64,000 bases of DNA. Source: Paracamarosporium sp. OC-R06-R3. Its lineage: Eukaryota; Ascomycota; Dothideomycetes; Pleosporales; Didymosphaeriaceae. Position numbers and translations under genes: made by a program. The notes beneath the pieces are model-generated. The model ran no database searches. It was not told the origin of the DNA and worked only from the letters and a program-made list of their open reading frames with translations. Below are positions 23,530-34,846 of the stretch, in pieces. Location: the NCBI GenBank assembly GCA_019828545.1, contig JACVRA010000136.1:1-64000 (forward strand). The letters are read 5' to 3'. Within the stretch, counting starts at the first letter, position 1. Each line of letters opens with the position of its first letter.

Positions 23530-24939
23530 CTACACAAACCCCTCCCACCCCCGCTCCCACTCTTTGAACATACCCACCGGGAACCCCCCCGCCAACCTCG
23601 CATACCCCTGTACATTCAAATGTAACCAATCCCCGTCACTCCACGCCTCCCTCAACCTACTCGGGGCCGCCGGATCCCTAACCAGCGCGTCGAAATCGAC
23701 AACCTCGTCGAAGACACCGCTCTCCCTGATGAAAGCGTTGACCCTCTGGCGCGTGGCCTCGCGCTCTGGATGACTGTACGGTTGCGGGGTTGTTGCGTTG
23801 GGCGGGGAGCTGAAGGGCGTTATGGTGCCGGCGAAAACGGGGATGCCGCGCGCGTGGATGCGGGAGGTGAGTTGTGCGTATGCTTGTGTTAACGCTTCGT
23901 ATACGGCGGATTGAGCAGCGGGCGTAGCCTCCGCGGTCCCAATATCGTTCACCCCGATGAAGACAAACACATACCCCACGCCCGGCTGGGAAAGCACGTC
24001 GCGGTCTAGACGCGCCAAAGCGCTGGGCCCCAGGCCGTCGGCGAGCACGCGGTTTCCGCCCGCGGCTTGGTTGGCGATGGCGATGTGCTGCGTGCGCGGG
24101 TCGGCCTGGAGCCGGGAGAGCAGGAGGTCTGGCCAGCGGTTGTTTTTGTTGGTCTCGCTGCCGCGCCCGTCGGTTAGGCTGTCGCCGATCAGAGCGAGGG
24201 TGGCGTGCGTGCGCGGGACCCAGGCTTCGATGGCGGAGACGAAGTACCAGTGGGCTGCGGATTGGGTGGTTGTGTTTGAGATGGTGAGGGACGGGGAGGT
24301 CACCGCGTTGCCGAATTGCCAGTACGAGGTTGTGCGGCTGCCTGGGTGCGAGGTTATGCTGTTTGTTAGTTGCCCGGTTGCGAGGTAGATGGAGACTGTG
24401 AGCATGCTTTGGGGCTTTAGGGGGAAGTCCAGCGGGTCTGAGACTGCGAGGGCGCCGTTGGGAATCGAGATAGAGGTATTGCCTGAGAAGGTGACTTTTT
24501 GGAGGGTCGAGGGCTGGATCTGGTGGATGCCTGCTGTGTCGTTGATGGGCAGGGCGACGGTCACGGCTGTGATGGGTAGGTTTGTGACGCCGAATGCGTT
24601 GGAGATCTTGAGGCGGAATTGGGATGCCCCGACGGACATGTGGAGGGTTTGGCGGATGGTGGAGTTTACGAAGACGGCGCCGGTTTGGTTCTGAGTATGT
24701 CAGTGGTACTTCGTGGTGTAGGGTCGGAGGCGGCGTACAAACGGAGCAGGCGGCAGATTTGCAGGCTCCGTGAGCTGCGGCATAGCTGTCCAGGTATCGA
24801 TCCAGTGTCCATTTGGAGGGTTTGGTCGGATGGCGCGTCTTGCAATTCCCGCACCAGACACCTCATCACCGTACGCCAACACTACAGGAAGCAATGCCCC
24901 TACCACAGCAAAGAAACGCAGTGCAAGCATCTTGACCAA
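23530..24939 (-). CDS. secreted SGNH/GDSL-type esterase
   Basis: Exons 24739-24939 and 23530-24690; 453 aa, with a 48-nt intron. The signal peptide is MVKMLALRFFAVVGALLPVVLA. The four SGNH blocks are visible: IGDSLTDGRG (Ser near 238), a Gly-containing AIANQAAGGNR, GVNDIG and the catalytic DWLHLN close to the C-terminus. A beta-rich domain precedes the hydrolase core (residues about 60-200, several NxT/NxS sites). It probably cuts ester bonds of cell-wall, plant or lipid substrates outside the cell. Confidence 0.9.
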
Positions 24940-25787
24940 GCTCTACGACCGCTCGAGAACCTGCAGAAGAAGAATCACACATGTTGGGGGCACGACGTTT
25001 AATAGTGGGCTGCGCCGCGGGAAAAAAGCATCGCGAGGTAGCTAAGTATCGACAGACTACCGAAGTAGACGTCTTGAACGGAGCGGGAGCCAATCCCATG
25101 ACGGTTCCTGGCGGGCGGCGATATGCGGGGATCTACTAGATTGCGGTTAAATTGGGCGATGGCCCATGGACGCGCCGCAAACCCGGGAACTGCGAGTCAA
25201 GCAATTTATCCATCGGTTCATCGACGTGCGCTATGATATCAGTATGCTCGACATCGCAGTGTCGCCTCGGTAGGGCGCATCGAAGGGGAAAGGAAACAAG
25301 GGTAAACGCCGCCAATGGCCTGTATTAGCATCTGCATTAGCATCTGCATCTGCATCCGTGTCGTCATGCAGCCCTCTACGAATTGACCATCACGGAGCAA
25401 CATGATCAGAAGAAGATAGAAAGTCAAATTGATTGGTATCGCCGCATTGAACCGTCCGATTTCCGAAACCTTCATGCAGTTAGAATGTGTCGAGAAGTCA
25501 GTGGACGGTGCACACCTGCTCAACGCCGGGCCCGCTCTAATAATCCGTACAAGTATGTTGGGCGAAAAGACGAAGACTGCAACGCAAGGCCGTGATGCGA
25601 GGTGGGCCGGGGTTCCGCCCATTCTGCGGGGTCTTCCCATGCTTGCTCGCCAGTCCCTCGCAAATGTCCGGTCCTCCTACAACTAGCTTCGCCCTGTGCG
25701 TGCTCAAGGTGGACCTGCAGTGTTCATTCATTCCTTCCTTTTCAACACGTGTTCATCGTAAATCTTTGTCTCGTCGCAGTGCCGGCC
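24940..25787. other. intergenic with a CATCTG microsatellite
   Basis: Upstream of the GDSL gene and downstream of the NC2-alpha gene. A short imperfect GCATCT repeat lies at about 25326-25360. No gene is supported. Confidence 0.45.
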
Positions 25788-26489
25788 TCAAAAGTCGTCA
25801 TCGTCGCTCTTCTTCTTGCGCCTGCTGGTCGTCTTCTTCTTCTTGCCGTTGTCCACGTCCATGGCATCCTCGGTCTTCTCTGCGGCAGCGGGGGCGTCGG
25901 CGACCTTTGCGACGATATCGCTGAGGAAGTCGAACTGGGGGTCGTTTGCAATGGCTTGCTTGAGGTGGATGGCGCCGACGCGCTTGGAGTTGCGGGCCTT
26001 TGCCTCAGCGGCGGACTTTGTGACGAGGGAGACCATGAAGAGCTCGAGGGCCTTGGCTGGGGGGGCGTTAGAAGAAGGCTTGAAGCTTTGTCCAGAAGAA
26101 AAAAACTTACAAACAACCACGGGCGTGACCTGGGCGACCTTGCCGACGTCGTCGTCGGCCTGCATGATGCGCTTTATGCGGGCGACGGGGAAGTGGACGG
26201 TGATGTTGACGTCTGTTGGGTTGGGCGGGGCGACGGCCTTGCCCCTCGCAACGGGCGCGTCTACGTAGTCTGCATCGTGCATGGCCTGCTCTCTGGGCGC
26301 GCCCCGCGGCATGGGGAGCAGCGGCCTGGGGAGTCGGGGCGGGCTGGAGGCGGGGGGCGAGTAGGGCAGCGAGTGCGAGACGGAGCCGCGGAAGCCGTGG
26401 TGCTGCGGGTGGACGGGCTCGTCGTCGGGAGCGTCGATGGTCGTCGAGAGGTCGGGGGATTGGGGAGCCCACGTCGCGTCGGCCCTCAT
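25788..26489 (-). CDS. BUR6: NC2-alpha (Bur6/DRAP1) transcription corepressor subunit
   Basis: Exons 26111-26489 and 25788-26056; 215 aa. The 54-nt intron (GTAAGT..CCAG) lies inside the histone fold and joins TPVVV to SKALELFMVSLV. The histone-fold domain (CBF/NF-Y type) spans about residues 98-185: FPVARIKRIMQADDDVGKVA, then ALELFMVSLVTKSA, then AIHLKQAIANDPQFDFL. The acidic/basic tail ends KKKSDDDDF. With NC2-beta it binds TBP on promoters and blocks TFIIA/TFIIB. The N-terminal about 95 residues are a Pro-rich extension with no recognised domain. CHRAC/NF-Y subunits are the alternative, but the MQADDDVGKVA helix fits NC2-alpha. Confidence 0.85.
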   Translation of the reverse strand: MRADATWAPQSPDLSTTIDAPDDEPVHPQHHGFRGSVSHSLPYSPPASSPPRLPRPLLPMPRGAPREQAMHDADYVDAPVARGKAVAPPNPTDVNITVHFPVARIKRIMQADDDVGKVAQVTPVVVCKFFSSGQSFKPSSNAPPAKALELFMVSLVTKSAAEAKARNSKRVGAIHLKQAIANDPQFDFLSDIVAKVADAPAAAEKTEDAMDVDNGKKKKTTSRRKKKSDDDDF

Positions 26490-27171
26490 GGCTCTCTCTT
26501 ATGTCGGGCTAAGCGATCCAGTCGACACCAGGAGCGGAGCCTAGCGCCGCGTTGGGTGCAGAGGAAGTGCTCAGTTAAGTGGGCGGGTTCCTCTCTTATG
26601 GTAAAGCTCCAGCTGAGCCTGCGGGGGGCCGTCTTTGTCATTGGCCTGCTAGCCGATCAGCCTTGTTTGCGCCGTTGCGCGCCCCGAGACGCTCTTTTTT
26701 TCCCTCCGCCGACGTGTTATGTCGGACGCACGCTGGGTGACGAGAAGAGCTGCCCGAGACTGCCCGCCCGCCTCTGAACAGGCGTCGCGCGCTGCCCGAC
26801 CCCCCAAGCACACGCTGCCCCTCGATGACGAAGCCCGCCCGCTGCTGCCTGCGCAGTGGTTGAGCCGCGGTTCCGTCACCGGTGGTGGGCACATGCGCTG
26901 GGTGCTGGCCGGCAGACGTCGCTGAGGGTGAATTACTTGATCTAATCTGACAGCGTGTGTGCGCGGATTTCTTTCCATCTTTCTTCCGATTCTTTCTTTC
27001 GATTCTTTTTTCCTGGTCCTCCCCGGCAGACACGCCTCTATCAAAACACGATACAGAAAAACCGTCGCAGCGTCTGGGCGAGCATACTCCTCTATGGGTA
27101 TAGCGCTCCACCTGCTCACCTAACGCCGCAAGCAATACTCAATACATGTCATATCTTACACCCCGGCTGCC
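26490..27171. other. intergenic, no gene recognised
   Basis: Promoter of the NC2-alpha gene and 3' flank of the tafazzin gene. A TTC/TTTC-rich tract lies at about 26965-27015. Confidence 0.45.
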
Positions 27172-28459
27172 TCACGTGTCCTTCGTGATGCTGCCGTCTT
27201 CTTTCCTGCCTTCCCTCTTGGGGCCCTCCCTCAGCCACGTCTCTGCGAACCCGGCCTTGGGATCCTCGTCAGGGTGCCCGCGTAACCGCCGCACATCCAA
27301 AACAGCATTACGCACTCTCGTGGTGCACTCCTTGCGAAGCTTCACCACCTCCTCCGAGTACTTGAGTGTGTCGTTGAGCACGCCCACCTCCAACTTGCCG
27401 CTCTTCTTTTCTTCTTGCGCGTGTATCTGTTTCCAGCGCGCGCGCAAATCTCCAAACACCCTCTCCCCATCCAGCCGGTCGCCAAATGTGATGCTGATGT
27501 TCTTGCCTGGCCGCGGCAGGAAGCGTGGGAATGTGCGCTCCTCGCTCATGGCATCCTGCGGGCCCTCGATCCACATCGGAACAATGTCTGGCAGAGGATC
27601 ACTCTCGAGAATCAGCCGCGACACTCCCCACTTGAAGTAGCGCATTGTCTTATCCTCCTTCTGATGTATCATGCCCTCCGGGAAGATGTGAACCCAAGCA
27701 TGGCGCCGTGTGAGATACGCTGACGGCGAAGGGAACGTGTCGGTGCCATTTGTAGAGAATGTAAGATGGCCACCGCTGAAAGGATCCGAGACGTCAGGGC
27801 TGCGGAGGGACTTGGATGGTTTCGCTAGGTGGTCGCTTGCGTTGAGGAAAGGACCGCGGCAAAGCAGACGAATAGCTTGCGTTATGGTGGGCTGGAAGAG
27901 ACCGCCGAATTGCGAGTGCGCTGAGCGATGCGTGGGAAGGACTTGGCCGAGCGTGAAGAAGGTCGAAAGGCCCCTGCGACTGTTAGCACGTCCTGCATGG
28001 TTTGGCGGGGAAACCTACTTGTTGGTAAAACACAAATCGTAGCTTCCCAGACCCCATCGCAGGTTATCGGGATTGAACATGTAAGACAGAGGTAAAACAC
28101 CCCAAATCATCGGGTCGTCGAGCCTGTCCGTATGACGTATGAGCTTCAATTCTTCCATCCTCTTCACATCACGCCAGCAGAACGTACGTACACCGAGACA
28201 TGATTTGATACTACAAGAGTCAATTGCTGCCTAGATGATCCGCGCAAGGCCACATACCCGTGATCAGTCCTTTCTGCCTGCCCGCAACATCCTCGCGCTC
28301 ATCCAACAGTTTCAAAAAATTATCCAGCCCATGCGTCTCGGTCTTACTCAAGCCCAGGAACCCGCCGCACAGCAGGCCCACGGCGCCCATGATGAAGGCT
28401 GAGCCGGCCCTCCATGGCGCGCTGGGAGCAGCAGGCTGCTCGTCTGGATCGGGTCGCAT
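27172..28459 (-). CDS. TAZ1: tafazzin (cardiolipin-remodelling acyltransferase)
   Basis: Exons 28258-28459, 28192-28210, 28019-28123 and 27172-27973; 375 aa. The second exon is only 19 nt. It carries VSNHVSV, so the HX4D catalytic motif (H71..D76) is split between it and the next exon. The acyltransferase block FPEG is seen in WVHIFPEGMIHQ, followed by MRYFKWGVSRLI, characteristic of tafazzin rather than other PlsC enzymes. A hydrophobic segment near residues 20-40 would anchor the protein in mitochondrial membranes. The enzyme moves acyl chains between phospholipids and lyso-cardiolipin. The C-terminal about 100 residues are charged. The start ATG at 28459 was chosen from the usual short N-terminus. 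Confidence 0.9.
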
Positions 28460-28799
28460 CGCAGGTCGGTTGAGGAGGAGCCGGCGAAGAACCCCATCGG
28501 CGGAACATGGGAAATGTTTTCGGAACTGCTGCGAGCTTGGGCCATCTCTTGCGCGCCGTGAGCCACGTGTGGCGAACGCGTTGTCTCCGAGGCTCCGACC
28601 TCTTCTCGTGACATGCCATATTGCAGTGAGCAATTGACCGCAACAGCCGCGCTCATTGGAGTTCAGAGTGTAGCGCTGTACAACACTTCTCACCAGTCCT
28701 GCTGCTCTTTCCCTGTGTCGGTCTTGGCTACGCAAACCACGTGCAACCTCACCCCCAGCAAATTCACCTAACAACCATCTACCATCTACCTATATCAAA
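28460..28799. promoter_or_regulatory. divergent promoter between tafazzin and NOSIP genes
   Basis: 340 bp separate two divergent start codons. The NOSIP side ends in a pyrimidine/ACC-rich leader just before the ATG. Confidence 0.4.
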
Positions 28800-29876
28800 A
28801 TGCCGCCCCCAAAAACAATCTTCACCTCCCACGAGCGGAACTCCATGAAAGCATCATGGGGCTCCCAATCCACCCGCCTAACACGCGACTCCTTTCTCCC
28901 CTTTGGCAGCTGCCAGCTCTGTCTCCTCTCCGCAGTCGACCCCGTCTGCTGTCCCTCAGGCGATCTCTTCTGCCGCGAATGCGCAATGACCAATCTGCTC
29001 GCGCAAAGAAAAGAAATCAAGAGATTAGAAAAGGCAGCCGAGCGGCGGAGAGAAGAAGAGGAGGACCAGCGCGCACGTGACGACGAGGAGGCGCGACAAC
29101 GCGCAGTCGCAGAGTTCGAAGCCGTGCAGATGGGCCTGCAGGTCAAGCACGGCGCCGGGTCGCGCGTAGTAGGTCGGGAGGACGGCAAGATCGTCATAGA
29201 AAAAGATGACGACCCCACTCCAAGCTCAGCACGCGGGACGAAACGGAAATTTGAAATCGACGAGGAAGAGCTGAAGCGCATCGCGCTGGAAGAACGCTCC
29301 CGCGCGAAACTCGCCCTCGACGAAGAGAAAAAAGCGGCAAAGAACCACCTCCCTAGCTTCTGGGTCCCCGGAGAAACGCCAGATAAGAACTACGCAACCA
29401 CACAAAAAAATAAGCAGAATCCTACGTGTCCGTCCAGCGACGCGGACCACCCGCACGCATTGTCCCTCAAGACCCTCGTCCCGACGAACTTCACCATCGA
29501 GAAATCTCCCGAAACAGGGAAGTCATCGCCTACGTGTCCAAGCTGTAGGAAGACGCTGTCCAACGCGACGAAAGCTGTGATTGCGATTCCCTGCGGCCAT
29601 GTCCTGTGTAAGCCGTGCGTGGACAAGTTTCTAAGGCCCGAGCATAGACATCAAAGGGATGCGCATGAGGAGGGGCCTGAGCCGGAGTCTGTGCATTGCT
29701 ATGTTTGCGATGCGGATTTGACGGGTGTGTCGGAGAAGCGGGAGAAGGAGGGGAAGAAGAGGAAGGAGAAGGAGAGGGTCAGGCCGGGGTTGGTGGAGAT
29801 TCGGAGTGAGGGGACGGGGTTTGCGGGGGGTGGGAGGGCGGTGGTTAGGAGGGAGGGTGTGGCGTTTCAGGTTTGA
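28800..29876 (+). CDS. NOSIP-type RING/U-box E3 ubiquitin ligase
   Basis: Single exon, 358 aa. The N-terminal NOSIP zinc-finger/U-box half is seen as FGSCQLCLLSAVDPVCCPSG and LFCRECAMTNLL. A Glu/Arg-rich coiled coil follows at about residues 72-105. The C-terminal half has CPSCRKTLSN, CGHVLCKPCVDKF and HCYVCDADL, the split RING of this family (PF15906). In animals NOSIP binds NO synthase; in fungi the protein is a spliceosome-associated E3-like factor, which is knowledge of the family rather than something seen here. The C-terminus ends in VVRREGVAFQV, usual for the family. Confidence 0.88.
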   Translation: MPPPKTIFTSHERNSMKASWGSQSTRLTRDSFLPFGSCQLCLLSAVDPVCCPSGDLFCRECAMTNLLAQRKEIKRLEKAAERRREEEEDQRARDDEEARQRAVAEFEAVQMGLQVKHGAGSRVVGREDGKIVIEKDDDPTPSSARGTKRKFEIDEEELKRIALEERSRAKLALDEEKKAAKNHLPSFWVPGETPDKNYATTQKNKQNPTCPSSDADHPHALSLKTLVPTNFTIEKSPETGKSSPTCPSCRKTLSNATKAVIAIPCGHVLCKPCVDKFLRPEHRHQRDAHEEGPEPESVHCYVCDADLTGVSEKREKEGKKRKEKERVRPGLVEIRSEGTGFAGGGRAVVRREGVAFQV

Positions 29877-30159
29877 GAGTCTTGTATTTCGTGGGAGTAC
29901 TGCGTATTGTACGCCATGGGATCAGTCATGGATGTTAAGGAAGAACAGCATAGACAGTTATAGAGCTCGCACGTAGATCCCACTCCGCGAGATCAACCGT
30001 CTTCACCCATAATTGTCGCGCATCATCATCACCATAAATCCATCCAGCAATCCATCCCACACACCAAGCACACTCCCAACAACATCCAAACCACCCCGCC
30101 TCTCCACAACATATGTCCCTCTCATGTATAGTTTTAACCATCAAGAACAACTCGGGTTG
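29877..30159. other. 3' flank of NOSIP gene
   Basis: No gene. It leads directly into the tandem array. Confidence 0.4.
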
Positions 30160-31418
30160 TTTTAACCACCCCCACCGCCGTGCGTGTAAAGAAGAAGTAA
30201 AAACAGCTTCTCGCGGCGCGCTTTATATACCCCGCGCTCATCTGAACTTCCTTAGCGAGATTTACTACTGTGTATTGGTGAAGAGCATCCTCATCGCTGC
30301 TATATATACCCCAGAAGCACCACATGAGACGTATCTCGCACCAGCGTGGTGAAAGGAAAGGAAAGGAAAAGTCCCAGCCACCCGCTCCACGCCGCTCCAG
30401 GAGACATCATTTGCCTTGAAAATGGTTTTTAAACATAATGCTTCCAGGATTTGTTTTTAGTCCCCCGATATTGTGTGTGAAGAAGGAAGTAGATGGCTTT
30501 CTAGGGGCTATTTATACTTCGTGGTTGTCTGAAGTTCTAAACGAGACTTATTGTTGTGTATTGATGATGAAGGTCATTATTACTGTTATGTCCTGGTAGG
30601 ACTAGGGATGACGTATCTCGCAACAGCGTAGGGAGAGGGAAAATCCCGCCCGCCCGCTCCAAATGATGTAATCCTGGGTTTGTTTTAAGACATCATTTGC
30701 TCTTGTTCGAACTTTTAGTCACCCCCCAATGTTGTGCATGTGTGAGTAGGAAGTAGATAGATTTTTGGGGGGTTATTTATACCCCACTACCATCTAAACT
30801 TGTAAACAAGACTTGTTATTGCGTAATGTTGATGAGGGTCATCATCGTTATGTCTTGGTAGTACTACTACTGTATATAAAGTATCTTATAGCGACATGTG
30901 AAAAGGAAAGGGAAAGTCGTAGCCACGCCGCTCCAGGAGACATAATTTGCCTCGGAAACGGTCTTTAAACATTGCTGTTTATTTTGTGGGCTTTTAGTCA
31001 CCTCAATGTTGTGCGTAAGGAAGTAAGACTGCTTTTCGGCGGCTATTTATATCTTGCTGCCATCCGAACTTCTATTCCTCCTCCTCATTCACTACTATAT
31101 AGAGGTGATGAGGATTATAATCACCATTATCATCATTATTATGTCCAGTAGTACTACATACAACGCATCTCGCAATAGCATAAGGAAAGGAAAATCCCAG
31201 CTACCCGCTCCATGAAACAACAGGAATCCTGTTATAGGTTTCAAAACATCTACCTTTTTAGGTGATCTTTTTTATCACCCTGAGGTTGTGTGTGAATAGG
31301 AAGGAAGACTACTTCTCGCTGTGCCTTTTATACCCCACTGCCATCCGAACTCCGTATTTCTCCTAAGCTAGCTAGGTAAGTCATAGTGCGTTATTAATTG
31401 TGGGTGGTGAGGATCATT

Positions 31419-31458
<40 letters not shown>

Positions 31459-31950
31459 CCGTGATGTCCTAGTAATACTACATACGACATGTCTCGCAAT
31501 AACGTAAAATAGGAGAAAAAAACCATTCACCCCACAAGCATCGCGATCTAGTTCAGTGGTTTTAAACATGGTGCATCTGAGATCCATTTTTTAATCACCT
31601 CTAATGTCGCGTGTGAGGAAGAAGGAAGATAGGTTTCTGCGCCCTTTATATACTTTGTTGTTTTCAGAACTCTTGTGTTTCTCTTAAACTAGTTAGGTAG
31701 TAGTTTATAGTTGATTGCGGGTGCTGAGTATCATCATCACCACCATTACTTATTTATCCTAGCAATGCTATGCATAAAGTATCTCGTAACAGCGTAGGAA
31801 AATCCCACTCGCCCGCTCCAAGAGACATCAGAACCTTTGAACTTCCCTTTCAAACATCATCTCTGCAACTGGATTCTTTTAATCACCCTCAATGTCGTGT
31901 GTGAGTGAGAAGAAATACAGCTTTCTATACCTTTATACAACTTAATCTAA
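30160..31950. repeat. diverged tandem array, about 6-7 units of 265-320 bp, each with a TATA box
   Basis: The same order of motifs recurs: CCCGCTCC, then GAGACATCATTTGC, then a TTTAAACAT stretch, then TTTTAGTCACC, then a TGTTGTGTGTGAGnAGGAAG-like block, then TTTATA(T)ACC, then CATCTGAACTT, then a GATGAnGGTCATCATnA block, then TACnACGTATCTCGCAACAGCG. TATA-like boxes start near 30222, 30511, 30776, 31047, 31327, 31645 and 31932 (spacings 289, 265, 271, 280, 318, 287). Copies of CCCGCTCC or GCCGCTCC lie at 30381, 30653, 30927, 31204 and 31812, with one decayed. Units are clearly related but diverged, and the last is partial. No ORF is conserved between units. Confidence 0.85.
31413..31457 (+). 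repeat. (ATC)n microsatellite inside the array
   Basis: About a dozen ATC triplets. Their expansion accounts for the longest unit spacing (318 bp). Confidence 0.9.
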
Positions 31951-32011
31951 AAAAGACTTTTCTAATTTAGGTTTATGTCACTTAGATACTATAGTCTAGA
32001 TAATATCTATA

Positions 32012-33795
32012 CTAGTAGTTTAAGTTAATGAGAATAGTTTTAGGCTCAGTATATGCGCGTAAGGCATACTCCCCCATTTCCCGCCCAATGCCGCTCTCCT
32101 TTGTGCCCCCAAATGGACACGAGTATGTAATGGTACTGATGCAGTTGACTCCAACAACACCAGAGTCAACAACTGAGCTCAGTTTCAATGCTCTCTGAAT
32201 GTCTTGCGTGAAAACACCTGCCATTAGACCATATTTACTATCATTTGCACGAGCAATGATGTCGTCCTCATCATCAAACTTGTTGATGACAACTACAGGC
32301 CCGAATATTTCATCCTTGTATATAGATGCGCTTCCCGTCGTGTCTGTAAAAACGGTGGGTTCGATGTAAAAGCCCTTGACCCAACGTCAGCTTCCATATC
32401 CCACGAGGTTCTATTCCTGTAATTACCTTATCTCCCAGCGTACGTCCACCGTGGATGAGTGTACCATCTTTGTTATCCTTTGCATTACCAATTATGCCCA
32501 TGATTCGGTCAAACTGCGCTTTGTCGACTACTGGACCAATCTCGACTCCTTCCTTTTCGGGATCACCAATCACGTCGCTCTTCGCTTTGAGAGCGGCCAC
32601 ATACGACGCCAGGAAGCGATCGTATATTCCAGCTTGGACGTAAAGTCTAGTGGCCGCAAAGCAGATTTGGCCGCTGTTCGTGGTAAGGGCATTAACAGTC
32701 CTAAGTATTTAGACAATCAGTGCCTCGCCGACAAGTAGATGCAGTGGGGGTTTCTTACCACTGGACAGCGTTCTCTAGATTGGCATCATCGAAGATCATG
32801 GCTGGGCTTTTACCTCCTAGTTCAAGGGTCACCCTTTTGAGATTACTCTTTGCTGCCATAACTTGAATAGCCTTTCCCGTTTGTATGCTTCCTGTAAAGC
32901 TGACTTTTGCAATCTTAGAGTGAGAGGCGAGAAGAGCCCCAGTGCTGCCATCTCCAGTTAGCACTTGGAAGACGCCTGGAGGGAAGCCAGCATCGATGAT
33001 CAATTTTCCAAGTTCGGCGGCCATGAGCGGCGTCTTTTCGCTCGGCTTCAGAATGAAAACATTGCCGGTCGCTAATGCAGGTGCAGCTTTCAGCCCTACT
33101 GATGCTAACGGTCCGTTCCAAGGAATGATGCTAATTGAAGTTTGAAGTCAGCGCCGTCTGATATGTTGCCACTGGGGATGAAGTACCCTGCAACCACTCC
33201 GATGGGCTCATTACGCACGATTTTATAGAAGCCATCATCTGCAGGGAAAGTCTGCCCGCTGTACTTGTCGATCCAACCGGCGTAGTCTATGTGTTATTAA
33301 CGAAGCGCGATGAGAACCTATGCAGCCAAGCTTACATCTGAAACATCCGATTGCAGTTCCAATCTCTGATTGACCAAAGGGGTGGAAAGGACTTCCCAAT
33401 GTAGTCCGTGTCAATTTCCCTAGACGGTCCTGGTTTGCTTCCAAGATATCAGCGAATCTGAGGAGAAGCTTTTGCCGTTCAGGGTTTTTCATTTGGCGCC
33501 ATGGCGAATCGAGCGCAAACGCTTTGTTCGCTATCTTCACTGCTTCATCGACATCTTCTTCGCCCGCAACAGGGATTCTATCGCTGACTAACTCGCCGTT
33601 TGCAGGGTTGTAAACGGAGATTCTACAGAGCTTAGTTTCGGTTGCTGAGAAGTATAACGGAGAGACCTTACGTTTGTTTGTTACGGCAATCGACATACTA
33701 CAATCGTAAGCGAGCTGAAAGGCTTTCTATTGCGACAGTAATGCTCATACCTCATTGTTGATGAAAAGTTGCGTGTGGTGCGGCTCAAGCTCCAT
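32012..33795 (-). CDS. NAD(P)-dependent aldehyde dehydrogenase
   Basis: Seven exons: 33751-33795, 33672-33697, 33336-33622, 33187-33286, 32759-33130, 32427-32700 and 32012-32374; 488 aa. The tiny second exon (26 nt) restores the family opening FINNEYVD...ISVYNP. Catalytic residues are visible: Glu in LELGGKSP (about E256) and Cys in SGQICFA (about C290). Also present are IIPWNGPL, SFTGSIQTGK and EIFGPVVV. Length and motifs match the cytosolic class 1/2 ALDH group. It would oxidise an aldehyde to the acid. The gene is at the left edge of the metabolic island and codirectional with the BVMO gene. Confidence 0.92.
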
Positions 33796-34846
33796 GATGT
33801 CGTTATACGAGAGACTTGGGATTGTGGCTAAACAAAATCATCCCGATGCAGAAACGACTTATAACATGAAATCATCGAAAATCTGCCTGCCTGTGGTTTG
33901 CCATGTGGCACGACGCAGCTTGTCGTCGGTGGGGATTGCGCGCACGAGTGGACTCTCGTAGTGAGCATTACTAATGCCACTTAAGGTCATAGGAAGGACT
34001 TAGTCATGTCCACACTCGTTAGTCCGTAGCGCTTTCCTTCAGTTTATGTAGTCGATAGTGGAGGCAGCTAAGAACAATGGAGCTATGCAGCTGAATGACG
34101 TCAGAGGCATTACTCTGTTTAATGCATCGTCGTAGATGAAGCCAAAAAATTTCCAATTACCATAGGTATGCCTTGATAGGGACACATCCACCATCGTTTT
34201 ATAGCATTATGTAAGTCAGCAGCATAGATCACTTATTAAGTCTTATATCGCAGGGGCCTGTTGAAGCAATTTCAATCAATCTGTTGGCACCATCGCGATA
34301 CCCTGGCTACCTATGGTAATTCAATGAAAAGTCGCAACTATCGTTTAGAGCCGGAGAATCGAAATCCGCGAGGGAGGTTCAGCGCGGAGACTCTAATGCA
34401 GCCAGCAGCTTGCAGGTACATTTCAGGCATGGTGACCCACGGAGCTGGCTCGTGCAGGAACGGGGCGATGCTGAACTTGGTGTTGGTAATGATGACGGCA
34501 GCACGCCTTTCAGAAATTCATATGGAATAGTAACTATATGGCAGCGGTTGAGATAGGGCCGTTATGATGGCTTCATTGCTTAGGATTAATAGACCGTGCC
34601 ATCACTGTGTTGTCGTAAGGCACAGAGAAATGCATTCCAAAGGTTTTGTCACCTGGGCATCTCGCGATGCAGCTACGCAAGCTAATAACAGCATGCATTG
34701 ACGATCTCGACTAGCAGAGCCTTGCAGTTGAATTCGCAAGTCGGACGGTTGAGACAATACTCCCACAGATCAACAGTCAAAAGTGCAAAGGCAAATAAAC
34801 TTGAAAATGCGCCGTTGCCGAAATGCTAGCGTATCTGCTTTACACT
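33796..34846. other. 1.05-kb intergenic, no gene recognised
   Basis: Promoter of the ALDH gene and 3' flank of the BVMO gene. No convincing ORF or RNA gene. Confidence 0.45.

Noticed and set aside
26216..27135. GC-rich ORFs of 98-165 codons around 26.2-27.1 kb
   Set aside because: Low-complexity Arg/Ala-rich translations that overlap each other and the NC2-alpha gene; no domain.
31413..31457. Possible CRISPR-like array in the 30-32 kb repeats
   Set aside because: Units are 265-320 bp and diverged throughout, with no short identical repeats and unique spacers; the host is a eukaryote.
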